NCBI GenBank assembly: GCA_947178015.1
Contig: CAMWWW010000001.1
Coordinates: 1 to 40,245, forward strand
DNA length: 40,245 nt
Direction: 5' to 3'
Source of the DNA: an uncultured Clostridia bacterium
GTDB taxonomy: Bacteria; Bacillota; Clostridia; Lachnospirales; Lachnospiraceae
Shown piece by piece: positions 17,029 through 25,019 of the stretch; position 1 is the stretch's first letter, and every line of letters starts with the position of its first letter. A program made the translations under genes and the position numbers. The notes below the pieces were generated by a model, which ran no database searches, was not told the DNA's origin, and saw nothing but the letters and a program-made list of their open reading frames with translations.

Positions 17029-18747
17029 TTATAAATAGTCCAAAAGGCTCTTGGTAATCACCTTGCTTGCCGCCGATAATGATGCGTCATAAACCATAGA
17101 TGCCGCTGAGAGCTGAATAATTGTCTCTGGCAAATTAATATCTTCATTGCTGGACTTCAAATCCTCCAGCGTTGTCTTCTGATTTGTCAATCTTGTTTTA
17201 TTTAATTTTAATCTGCTGTCACGGCTTCCGATATCCGCAATCTCTGCATCCACTGTTGCCTGATGTTTAGAATATAGAGAAATACTCTTCTCATACCCCT
17301 TCTGCACGATGTCTCCCTGCAAAGCCCGCTCCTTCTCAGCAGCCTCCTTCATGGATTTCAGCTTTTTCTGGTCTTCCTCACCTGCATAGCCGGGATCCGC
17401 TAACATCTTATCAATATTTTTAATCTTATCTTCAATCAGCTCAAGCTCATTTAAGCCAGCAATTAGATCATCCAAATCTCGTATAACATCATGAGAAAAG
17501 AAATTCTTTCCCTCGGAATTCACTTTAAGCTTCTGGTTGAAATTCACCGTATAATTAATATCCTGCTGATGAGCATCGAATTCAACATCTATTGCTCCCG
17601 TTTCTGTATACCGTGTACAATCAAAGAAATGCTCTGGACGCAAATCTCCTTTGTCAAAACTTGTTTTGGTATATTCAACGGTAATATCTTCATTTTTTAA
17701 TGCCTTGTAAGCATTGGTACCAAAAATTATTTCACCTGTATCACTTAAGAAATAAATCTCATTATCTCCCGGTCTATATGGATCTAATTCTGTTGAATAA
17801 GTCGCCTTGTCTCCATCTTGATAATATTTCCCATCTGTATCAGGCGCTACTACCTTAAAATTATCTGGTAGAGTTATCTTTTGACCGCCTATGGTAATTT
17901 CCGTTTTGTCAGATGGATTCGGTGATGCAATAACCGATCCGTCTGGTCCAATTAGTTCTCCTGATGGACTCTTTATCTTGCTTCCCTCTGGAATTGTCTG
18001 CACAGCACCTCCCACTGACACAGTTGCTCCCGTCGGCACAGTAAAAGTAAGATTAGGTTGTAATATTTTTCCATTTGCATCCTTTTCCAATAGCCCCTCA
18101 TAAGCAAGACGCAACCTATGAATATCTGTTTTATCATCTGGGCTAGGTTCCCCGCCATTTGCTGCTGCATCTGCAGCATTTGTCGACGAATCAATATAGT
18201 AAGGCTCTTTTGTTATATCTACTTTATTATATACTTTACTAATCGTGTCAAAATCATTATAATTTAGCTTCTCCGTAATCTTATATTTTACATTTTCGTT
18301 AGTTGCGAAGATCATATCTGTATCCGTCTTATATCCTGAGAAAATTCGTCTTCCAGCAAAATCATAATTTGCATCCTGATAGATCTGATCTCGATATCCC
18401 TTTAATGTCTTTATAACTGCCCCTCTATCCTGTGTATCCAGTGGATCATTGGCACCCTGATCAAGATATTTCTGCATACTGGACAAAGTATCGCTGACGC
18501 CTGATAAAACCTCCTCAGACAAACTTAACCAAGACTCTGCATCCTTCACATTTTTGTCAAGATAATGTGTGATCTCCGCCAACTGACTGCGAAAACGAAG
18601 CGCACGAATCGCAATAATCGGATCGTCGGATGGTCTTTGAATCTTCTTTCCGGTAGATTCTTGTGTGCTGTACTTATCCATATTTAACTTATTTAAGTTA
18701 ATATGAGACAATGTATTATTGGTCATCATTCCATTTGTAATTCTCAT
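17029..18747 (-). CDS. flgL: FlgL, flagellar hook-associated protein 3
   Basis: FlgL forms the second junction ring between hook and filament. The 572-residue protein keeps the flagellin-like terminal helices (MRITNGMMTNNTLSHINLNK and the C-terminal IQLSAASMVYDASLSAASKV) but is nearly twice the length of the E. coli protein. The extra length is a surface domain at about residues 190-370 that contains two diverged copies of a motif around GG...P...K..(S/A)P (about 242-264 and 282-304). Such insertions lie on the outside of the filament. It is 11 bp after flgK in the late operon. Confidence 0.93.
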   Translation of the reverse strand: MRITNGMMTNNTLSHINLNKLNMDKYSTQESTGKKIQRPSDDPIIAIRALRFRSQLAEITHYLDKNVKDAESWLSLSEEVLSGVSDTLSSMQKYLDQGANDPLDTQDRGAVIKTLKGYRDQIYQDANYDFAGRRIFSGYKTDTDMIFATNENVKYKITEKLNYNDFDTISKVYNKVDITKEPYYIDSSTNAADAAANGGEPSPDDKTDIHRLRLAYEGLLEKDANGKILQPNLTFTVPTGATVSVGGAVQTIPEGSKIKSPSGELIGPDGSVIASPNPSDKTEITIGGQKITLPDNFKVVAPDTDGKYYQDGDKATYSTELDPYRPGDNEIYFLSDTGEIIFGTNAYKALKNEDITVEYTKTSFDKGDLRPEHFFDCTRYTETGAIDVEFDAHQQDINYTVNFNQKLKVNSEGKNFFSHDVIRDLDDLIAGLNELELIEDKIKNIDKMLADPGYAGEEDQKKLKSMKEAAEKERALQGDIVQKGYEKSISLYSKHQATVDAEIADIGSRDSRLKLNKTRLTNQKTTLEDLKSSNEDINLPETIIQLSAASMVYDASLSAASKVITKSLLDYL

Positions 18748-18758
18748 AAATAATCCTC

Positions 18759-20582
18759 CTATACACCAGTCTGATTAATCAGCCTGTCATATATCTCATT
18801 CATCACACTAATTACCTTAGAAGAAAGCTCATACATATGCTGATACTTTACCAGTGCAACTGCTTCCTCTTCTTTATCAACACCCATCACAGACAACCGC
18901 TGATTGATAATAGCATCTCCAATATTTCCGTGATTTGTGTACATATCTCTCGCCGATTCTGCATCAATGGAAGCTACGGACAAAAGACTCTGTACCCATT
19001 CCTCCGGCATACCGCCGCGGAAAGTCTTCTGCTTACGAAGATTTGCTAACTGTGTCGCAACATCTGGTGTTTCCACACCATCCTTAATCGTGCCTGCTGT
19101 ACCCATCTTACGATTATCTTGAATCAAGTCAGGATTCACACAGACATTTTCAGCTGTAATATTATCCGAGATATAATTTACAATATGCTCCGTTGTAATC
19201 TGCTCTTTTTTTGTGATTGTCATAGTGACAAGAAAGCCTTCCTCTTTCATAAGCTTTTCTACATCTGCATCTGTAGCACCATCTGGGACCTTATTAGCTG
19301 ACTTATATTCAGTTATATATTCGTTTAATATCTGGGTTTTTATATCAGCATCTGGTAATGTCGAAGTTGGGTTATTTTCTCTATAATTCTTAATCAGTTG
19401 ATCCCATTGCGCATTTGTGCCAGTATAAGTGATCAATGCTCCTGTTTTTACTATCTCATCCTTCATCTGATCTACTGTCATATTTTTAATAGTGAAAAAC
19501 GGAACCTCGGCTGTCGAATTTCCATCTAGGTCCTGCCCGTTCATATGAATCGTATTAAACTGCCTTGCATACTCAGCCACAAATTGATTTGTCTGCTCCA
19601 TATAATATGGCACACCTTTGTAGTCTACAGCTTGACCCGTACCAGTTTTTGGCCATATTGGCGTTACCAGATTATCTCCATCTCTTATCTGTATGTACCC
19701 CATCAGCTCGCCGCTCAGAGTCTCATTATAAGTGTCAAATACCTGACCATGGCTCCACTTAATCTCATAAAGTCCCGCCATATCCGTGTCATGGCGCTTC
19801 TCATCGGATGGCTTCGCCTCCACATGCAACGTATGGTATTTTGTTCCATACACCAACGTCTGATTCGCGATCTTGATATCATAATATGTACTTCCTGTAG
19901 GAGAGTCCACTTCTTTGATCGAGATCCCGGCAAGCCCTGACAGCTCATCCACCAGCGTGTTTCTCTTATCACGCAAATCGTTGGCAAACCCACCATTCAT
20001 CTCCAATGTGCTAATCTGTCCATTTAAAGAAGCGATATTCTCTGCAATGGTATTAATTCTGTCAAGAACCATCTTAATCTGAGAATTTGTTTCATCCTGA
20101 TAAGACATAAGATTTTGCGCTATATTATTAAAATAATCCGCCAGAGTCTGGCCTCCCTCGATCGTCTGATTTCTAAGCTCAATCTGCGAAGGAGTAGCAG
20201 ACAGAGAATCCAGTGAATTACAAAAATTTCCATAGTATTTTGTAAAGCCGGAATCTGTCATCTCATTATAATAAAGCTCCTCAATCTGCTTTGTATAATG
20301 ATGCTTGATATTGTGTTCACCGGTCTGTTTATTGTTATTCCAGTATTTATGATCATAATAAGAATCTCTGATCTGTTTTACACTATTGACCGCCACACCA
20401 CTGCCCTGCATCCCATAATGAGAATACATTCTGAGAGCATCTGCCGCCGTCGCATCAATTTTCTGTCTGGAATACCCTTCTGTCTCAATATTTGCAATAT
20501 TATGCGACGTTGTATTCAATGCAATATTCGCTGCATTTAATCCACTTGATCCTATCGTTAAGCCAAAAAACGTATTCGGCAT
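18759..20582 (-). CDS. flgK: FlgK, flagellar hook-associated protein 1 (paralogue 1)
   Basis: A 607-residue hook-filament junction protein. The N-terminal FlgBC-type helix (GLTIGSSGLNAANIALNTTS, HNIANIETEGYSRQ) and the C-terminal helix (LVKYQHMYELSSKVISVMNEIYDRL) are the conserved polymerisation ends. The middle part holds two variable domains, including an Asp/Thr/Lys-rich surface region (about 370-470). It lies 18 bp after a second flgK-like gene and 11 bp before flgL. Both copies look intact, so this one probably forms the first junction ring while its partner is either a second ring or an alternative. Confidence 0.93.
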   Translation of the reverse strand: MPNTFFGLTIGSSGLNAANIALNTTSHNIANIETEGYSRQKIDATAADALRMYSHYGMQGSGVAVNSVKQIRDSYYDHKYWNNNKQTGEHNIKHHYTKQIEELYYNEMTDSGFTKYYGNFCNSLDSLSATPSQIELRNQTIEGGQTLADYFNNIAQNLMSYQDETNSQIKMVLDRINTIAENIASLNGQISTLEMNGGFANDLRDKRNTLVDELSGLAGISIKEVDSPTGSTYYDIKIANQTLVYGTKYHTLHVEAKPSDEKRHDTDMAGLYEIKWSHGQVFDTYNETLSGELMGYIQIRDGDNLVTPIWPKTGTGQAVDYKGVPYYMEQTNQFVAEYARQFNTIHMNGQDLDGNSTAEVPFFTIKNMTVDQMKDEIVKTGALITYTGTNAQWDQLIKNYRENNPTSTLPDADIKTQILNEYITEYKSANKVPDGATDADVEKLMKEEGFLVTMTITKKEQITTEHIVNYISDNITAENVCVNPDLIQDNRKMGTAGTIKDGVETPDVATQLANLRKQKTFRGGMPEEWVQSLLSVASIDAESARDMYTNHGNIGDAIINQRLSVMGVDKEEEAVALVKYQHMYELSSKVISVMNEIYDRLINQTGV

Positions 20583-20600
20583 ATTTTCACCACTTTCTTT

Positions 20601-22589
20601 TTATAATCTTGTCACCAGATGCTCCAGCATCTCATCTACCACATTGATATATCTAGAACAAGCATTGTATGCAGCTTGGAACTTAATCAGATTCGTCAGC
20701 TCTTCATCCGAAGATACCCCTGTGATGCGCTGACGCCCGTCATTAATGCCCGTTGTCAAATCGTCCTGATAATCAATCATATTTGTATACATATCTCCGG
20801 CATTAGCCATCTGCCCGGTAAATTCTGTATAATAATCTAAAAACTTCTTCTGCGTATTATAGGATGGTGTCAGCTTTAAGGATGCATTATCCCAAGCCTC
20901 TCCCAACGCTTCTGCGCGGGCACGATCCTCGCCGCCGTCCTTGGTCGACAATGGAAGAAGAGTAAAATCATGAAGCAAATCAGGATTGACACTAATATTG
21001 CCAAGTGTATATAATGACTCATTACCAAATTTATTGAAATCATTATACACATAAAATGTCTGACCATTCACTGTGATCTCAGAATAACGGCTTACATCGT
21101 CTCTGACAAACAGCTCTGTCATAGATGGCTTTCCCTGATTTAGCGCACAGCCATAACCTGCCTTCTCAACGTCAAAAAACTTCGTATCCTTTGTAATCAC
21201 CCTCGTTACACCGCTGGGATCAACATACGTCATACCAATCAATGGTGTTCCAGCTCCTGCCTTTTGATCCAGCGCCTCTGCTGTAATATTCGGGCACAGC
21301 ACATCATTCATGGATTCCACCATGGCATTGACCATCTGATCAAACTCTGCCATTACTGTCTTAATGGAAGAAGGCTCTATTTCCTCCTCATATGTTTTTA
21401 AATCTCGTTTAAATGCAACACTGTCCTTACCATTTCCATAGTCCCCAGCATTAATCCCTGCTGTTGTTAATATAAGCGATGCTTCTGCTTTCACAGCAAC
21501 CTCATAATCGGCGTCCGTTCCATAATCTGTTCTTTTTAGCTTGGAAGCTGCTTCTTGCATAGCATTGTTGTATAATCTCTTATATGCAGGGCTTTTTGTT
21601 CCATCAACAAAACCATTCGCATCAGGTTCAACATAATAATCATCCGCATCTGGTATATCCAGATAATTCGCCGTGCAATTTCCCCTTGCCAAAAGAGTCG
21701 CATGAAGAGAACCAATATCATTATTATTCTTTGTAGAAACTGGCGCTTTGAGATTATATACTGGATTATCCTTCAAATACGGCCACACAGGAGTCAGAAG
21801 AACAGAATCCTTATCCGTGTCGAGCATCTTTGTTCCCATATGATGCACATTGGATTCTGTCACAAAGCTTACGCCCTCCACCTTCACCGTCACAATATGG
21901 CTTAATGGGTCTTCGGCATATCGAATGGAAACCATGCTGCTCAATTCATCTAAGGCATTATCACGCTGATCTCTAAAATCATTCGCATTTTCCACATCGC
22001 CCGCCTCAGCCTGACTGATCTTTTTATTAAGAGCATGGATCAGATCGCCTAATTCATTAATCCGATTAACCTTATTCTCCACCTCTGTGTTCAAGGTATT
22101 CTGATAAGTCTCCAAATTATTATAAATAGCATTTGCACGGGAAAGGAACGAATATGCCTTCTGTACCAACTCGGAGCGCGTCACCTGACTTGCAGGGTCT
22201 TTTACAATCTCCTGAACCGCCTCATTAAAATCCGTCAGATATTTCTGAAAGGCAACCCCCTCCAGCTCTCCAAACGCCTCCTCAATCTCAACGATCGCAT
22301 TATATTGCGATTGATAAAATTGCATCCTGCCATTCTCCACACGGTATGCCTTGTCAAGCAAGGTATCACGGATATGCCGTACCGCGGCGAGGTCAGTTCC
22401 AATACCCTTTTGGTAGATATATAAAGAACTTCTTCCAAGCTCTATATAGTTGGTATCCGAAAAGATCGGCTGCTGCCTGACAAATCCTTCTGTATCAACA
22501 TTTGCCAAATTATGCGCTGTCGTATTAATCGCATGCTGATTTGCCTTCAATCCAGATACGCCAACCGAAAGCGATGTAAAACTACTCAT
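20601..22589 (-). CDS. flgK: FlgK-like flagellar hook-associated protein (paralogue 2)
   Basis: A 662-residue second FlgK. It starts with TSLSVGVSGLKANQHAINTT and AHNLANVDTEGFVRQ and ends LIKFQAAYNACSRYINVVDE, so both conserved ends match FlgK rather than FlgL or FlgE. It differs from the neighbouring copy in most of its middle, including a helical stretch with an extra alternating domain (about 330-420). No frameshift or stop is seen. It lies between flgM and the other flgK in one transcript. Whether both are incorporated in the same filament cannot be told from sequence. Confidence 0.9.
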   Translation of the reverse strand: MSSFTSLSVGVSGLKANQHAINTTAHNLANVDTEGFVRQQPIFSDTNYIELGRSSLYIYQKGIGTDLAAVRHIRDTLLDKAYRVENGRMQFYQSQYNAIVEIEEAFGELEGVAFQKYLTDFNEAVQEIVKDPASQVTRSELVQKAYSFLSRANAIYNNLETYQNTLNTEVENKVNRINELGDLIHALNKKISQAEAGDVENANDFRDQRDNALDELSSMVSIRYAEDPLSHIVTVKVEGVSFVTESNVHHMGTKMLDTDKDSVLLTPVWPYLKDNPVYNLKAPVSTKNNNDIGSLHATLLARGNCTANYLDIPDADDYYVEPDANGFVDGTKSPAYKRLYNNAMQEAASKLKRTDYGTDADYEVAVKAEASLILTTAGINAGDYGNGKDSVAFKRDLKTYEEEIEPSSIKTVMAEFDQMVNAMVESMNDVLCPNITAEALDQKAGAGTPLIGMTYVDPSGVTRVITKDTKFFDVEKAGYGCALNQGKPSMTELFVRDDVSRYSEITVNGQTFYVYNDFNKFGNESLYTLGNISVNPDLLHDFTLLPLSTKDGGEDRARAEALGEAWDNASLKLTPSYNTQKKFLDYYTEFTGQMANAGDMYTNMIDYQDDLTTGINDGRQRITGVSSDEELTNLIKFQAAYNACSRYINVVDEMLEHLVTRL

Positions 22590-22613
22590 ACTATATAATC
22601 CTTTCTATTATTT

Positions 22614-22892
22614 TTACAGAGACAACTCTTCATAGCGAGCAATTAATTTTGCCGCAAAGCTGTCTGCATTAACCTGATAGGTTCCTGCCTCCATGCTCTG
22701 CTTAATGGCGCTCACTTTGTCCTCACGAATATCTGGGACCTGCGCAAGCGCCTGCCTTGCTGTCTGATAATCCCTAGCTGTCTCCGAGATAGTCAGCTCA
22801 TCGCGCTCACTGCCCTTTGCTGCCTCTCTCGTTCTCATCTTCTGATTTGCCTGATATACCTGACCAATCTTACTGTAAGCCTCTACACGCAT
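22614..22892 (-). CDS. flgM: FlgM, anti-sigma-28 factor
   Basis: FlgM binds and blocks sigma-28 until it is exported through the finished hook. The 92-residue protein begins MRVEAYSKIGQVYQ; its C-terminal half carries the sigma-binding helices (DELTISETARDYQTARQAL, and VSAIKQSMEAGTYQVNADSF). The ATG at 22892 follows GGAGG with an 8-bp gap; the in-frame GTG upstream lies at the end of flgN and is less likely. Because the operon promoter is sigma-28-type, FlgM is made under the control of the factor it inhibits. Confidence 0.93.
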   Translation of the reverse strand: MRVEAYSKIGQVYQANQKMRTREAAKGSERDELTISETARDYQTARQALAQVPDIREDKVSAIKQSMEAGTYQVNADSFAAKLIARYEELSL

Positions 22893-22906
22893 ATGTCCTT
22901 CCTCCT

Positions 22907-23422
22907 TCACTGTCTAGCATCAAATGCCGCTCTGCGAATAATATGCTCCTCCGTATTGGCGGCTTTGCTATCATAATTTGCCGTAATTGGCGCCTGCTTC
23001 ATACTATTCATCAAGGTAATGTCAAAATTTACCAAATCAAGCGCTTCCTTCAGCAATCCCTGATTCATATCATTAATTTTTACCATCTGCGCCATGGTAT
23101 TATGCAGCTTGTCATGAATTTCGCCCAATCTTTTTTTCACCGCCGGCTGGCTGTCCATCAGCTCCATCAGACGAGTAAGCGTCAGCGACTCCTCTGGACG
23201 ATTTATCACAGTTGCGATATCCTTCGTGTATTCCATCCTCTTTTTCTCCAAAGGAGTAATACGGTCGACCACAAGCTGTTCCTGCTCAACCAATTTCTGG
23301 AGGGCGTTGACATCATTACGGATAATGATCCCTGTCTTTTCCTGAGAAAGCTTTAAAAGTACCTGATACTCCTCATTCTCCTTCTCCAGTGTATTCATCA
23401 GTTCATCAATCAGTCCTGCCAT
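22907..23422 (-). CDS. flgN: FlgN family flagellar export chaperone
   Basis: FlgN keeps FlgK and FlgL soluble and delivers them to the export gate. The 171-residue protein is helical and charged (MAGLIDELMNTLEKENEEYQ at the start; RIGEIHDKLH-like central helix), with a C-terminal tail NYDSKAANTEEHIIRRAAF. The ATG at 23422 follows GAGAGG at a 5-bp gap and is preferred over a GTG two codons earlier. It is the first gene of the late operon, 41 bp downstream of the -10 box of a sigma-28-type promoter, and its expected cargo genes follow it. Confidence 0.88.
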   Translation of the reverse strand: MAGLIDELMNTLEKENEEYQVLLKLSQEKTGIIIRNDVNALQKLVEQEQLVVDRITPLEKKRMEYTKDIATVINRPEESLTLTRLMELMDSQPAVKKRLGEIHDKLHNTMAQMVKINDMNQGLLKEALDLVNFDITLMNSMKQAPITANYDSKAANTEEHIIRRAAFDARQ

Positions 23423-23463
23423 TTTCACCTCTCCATTTCTAGCATATCATTTACCTATTTATT

Positions 23464-23490
23464 TTATCGGTAATTTTTCGCGGAACATTA
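23464..23490 (-). promoter_or_regulatory. Sigma-28 (SigD/FliA) type promoter of the flgN-flgM-flgK operon
   Basis: Minus strand TAATGTTC (23483-23490), exactly 11 bp, then ACCGATAA (23464-23471), against the enterobacterial consensus TAAAGTTT-N11-GCCGATAA. The -10 half is almost perfect. It lies 41 bp before the flgN ATG. Confidence 0.75.
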
Positions 23491-23630
23491 GAGCAATTTC
23501 GATTTTTCACAATAGTGACAGGTCCACTTACACCAAAAACCTGAAAAACAATCCTGAATTATTCTATAACTTACCAGATTACAACTTTTTGAAAAAACTA
23601 TAAGTTTCTGTATCAACGATTTGTGTCATC

Positions 23631-23759
23631 ATTTTCGAGGATGGTCCGCATAGACAGCGCTGCTATTTCCTCCATCACCCCGCTACGTTTTTCACTAAGC
23701 GAGAGCGGGGGGTGACGGAGGACTATAGGCGATTCTCTGTGCGTACCACTCTAGAAAAT
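23631..23759 (-). repeat. Palindromic intergenic repeat, copy B (head-to-head, mosaic arms)
   Basis: The copy is a near-symmetric inverted structure. The outer repeat is ATTTTCGAGGATGGTCCGCA (23631-23650) against TGCGTACCACTCTAGAAAAT (23740-23759). The inner repeat is CCTCCATCACCCCGCT (from 23669) against AGCGGGGGGTGACGGAGG (23704-23721). Between them the left arm is type I (tagacagcgctgctattt) and the right arm type II (actataggcgattctct), which do not pair. It looks like two right ends of the element joined head to head. It lies 82 bp past the stop of the yvyF-like gene. The rest of the gap 23491-23630 is AT-rich with no feature seen. Confidence 0.8.
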
Positions 23760-23765
23760 GAATAT

Positions 23766-23794
23766 CGAGCAGAGAAAACTTTCCTCCCTGCCCG
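23766..23794 (-). terminator. Possible terminator after the yvyF-like gene
   Basis: On the minus strand CGGGCAGGGAGGA pairs with TTTTCTCTGCTCG, including several G-U pairs, and is followed by ATATTCATTTTCT. The T-tract is broken, so efficiency is doubtful. It lies just before repeat copy B. Confidence 0.35.
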
Positions 23795-23841
23795 ATTTAT
23801 AAACCCTATATTATTGTCATCCTATCTGTTCTGTCTGTTTT

Positions 23842-24264
23842 TTAATGTTTGTCGTTATTCAAAAATCTCATCTTGCCCTTCGAAGTATTCTGCTGCTGGG
23901 GCTGCAGTACTACCTTCGGCTTCTCATAGGCATTTCCAAGGTTGTGCGCCATCTTCTCCTTACATCTTGCACAATACTTTCCCGTGGTAATGGGAACCCC
24001 GCACAGCACACACTGAATACCGGAACCCTCCGCATTTGTGAAAAGCAGCCTCTCTTCACGCACCCACTGTTTAATCTGCTCCACAGAAACATCCTTCTCC
24101 CGTGAAACCTCCATAATGCTCACATTCGGATTCGCCCTAATATAATCTCTTACTTCCAAGAACTTATCTTCCAGAGCCTTCTCGCAATCCGGGCAGATCC
24201 TTCTTGATGTAATCTGCTGGAAAATTCTTCCGCACTTTTTACAATTTATAATATTTAATGCCAT
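23842..24264 (-). CDS. YvyF-like flagellar-region zinc-ribbon protein (TIGR03826 type)
   Basis: A 140-residue protein with two four-cysteine zinc-ribbon units: CKKCGRIFQQ with CPDC near the N-terminus and CVLCGVPITTGKYCARC near the C-terminus. They flank a helical segment that resembles a helix-turn-helix (VSIMEVSREKDVSVEQIKQW). The layout matches the small protein found between comF and flgM in Bacillus and many Clostridia, of unknown biochemical role but always beside flagellar genes. The ATG at 24264 follows GGAGG; an upstream extension lies in the comF frame overlap. It is 13 bp after comF and is the last gene of recD2-comF-yvyF. Confidence 0.82.
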   Translation of the reverse strand: MALNIINCKKCGRIFQQITSRRICPDCEKALEDKFLEVRDYIRANPNVSIMEVSREKDVSVEQIKQWVREERLLFTNAEGSGIQCVLCGVPITTGKYCARCKEKMAHNLGNAYEKPKVVLQPQQQNTSKGKMRFLNNDKH

Positions 24265-24277
24265 AATACCCTCCTTC

Positions 24278-25000
24278 TCAAAAGCCGCTTCCAATACACA
24301 GACACAACAGATAGACCTGCTCTGCCCCACCATCTTTTAACACCCCTGCACAGGCATCCGCTGTACTTCCAGTCGTATAGATATCATCCACTAATATAAT
24401 TTTCTTATATTGTACCACACTTTTCTTAACCTGAAAAGCATCTTGTAAATTTTTTACTCGTTCTTTTGTATTCAGTGATTTCTGCGCTGTTGTCTTCTTT
24501 GTCCTTATAAGCAGCCTGCTGTCCACAGGAAGCTCGATGTATTCTGCAAGGCTGTCCGCCAGAAGCCCCGCTTGATTATATCCCCTTTTTCGGTAACGAC
24601 TTTTATGGATTGGAACAGGAATAAGCACCTCGGCTCCCCACCGACTTATCTGCCTGCCAAAAACCCTTGCAAGTTCTCTGCCGTACAGCCTTGCATACTC
24701 TTGTCTGTTTTTATACTTAAACGCGCTGACGGAGCGCTGCATTACCTCATTGTATGCCAAAAGCGCTCTGCCCTCGGTATAATGATGTGGTATTCTCTGA
24801 CAGTCACTGCAATATTCCTGCTCTCTTCGCCGTATTTCCTTGCCGCAGCATTTGCATATCGGCTCCTTGATATAGGGAAGCTTATGTCGGCAGCGCTCAC
24901 ATATCAGCTCGCCCTTTGGAGTTACAATATCATCACACACGGGACAGCGGGCAGGATACAAAAGTGACACAATTTCTTCTAATACTTTTGATTGGATAAT
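24278..25000 (-). CDS. comF: ComF family phosphoribosyltransferase-like protein
   Basis: ComF (ComFC type) supports DNA uptake during competence; the family carries a phosphoribosyltransferase fold. Visible are a zinc-binding N-terminus (CPVC, CERC, CKCC, CSDC), LIPVPIHKSRYRKRGYNQAG and the PRPP-loop motif IILVDDIYTTGSTADA. The only standard start that fits is a GTG at 24970 (VSLLYPARCPVC), but it has a weak ribosome site. A strong AAGGAGG lies about 40 bp further up, and translating from there adds IIQSKVLEEI, a family-like N-terminus. The start is therefore more likely an ATT (codon at 24998-25000) or ATC (24995-24997). Competence genes beyond this one are not in the window. Confidence 0.85.
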   Translation of the reverse strand: MIQSKVLEEIVSLLYPARCPVCDDIVTPKGELICERCRHKLPYIKEPICKCCGKEIRRREQEYCSDCQRIPHHYTEGRALLAYNEVMQRSVSAFKYKNRQEYARLYGRELARVFGRQISRWGAEVLIPVPIHKSRYRKRGYNQAGLLADSLAEYIELPVDSRLLIRTKKTTAQKSLNTKERVKNLQDAFQVKKSVVQYKKIILVDDIYTTGSTADACAGVLKDGGAEQVYLLCLCIGSGF

Positions 25001-25019
25001 GGTTCCTCCTTGATGGCGT

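Noticed and set aside
23631..23759. Complete insertion sequence
   Set aside because: No transposase frame in or near any copy; at most a non-autonomous miniature element.
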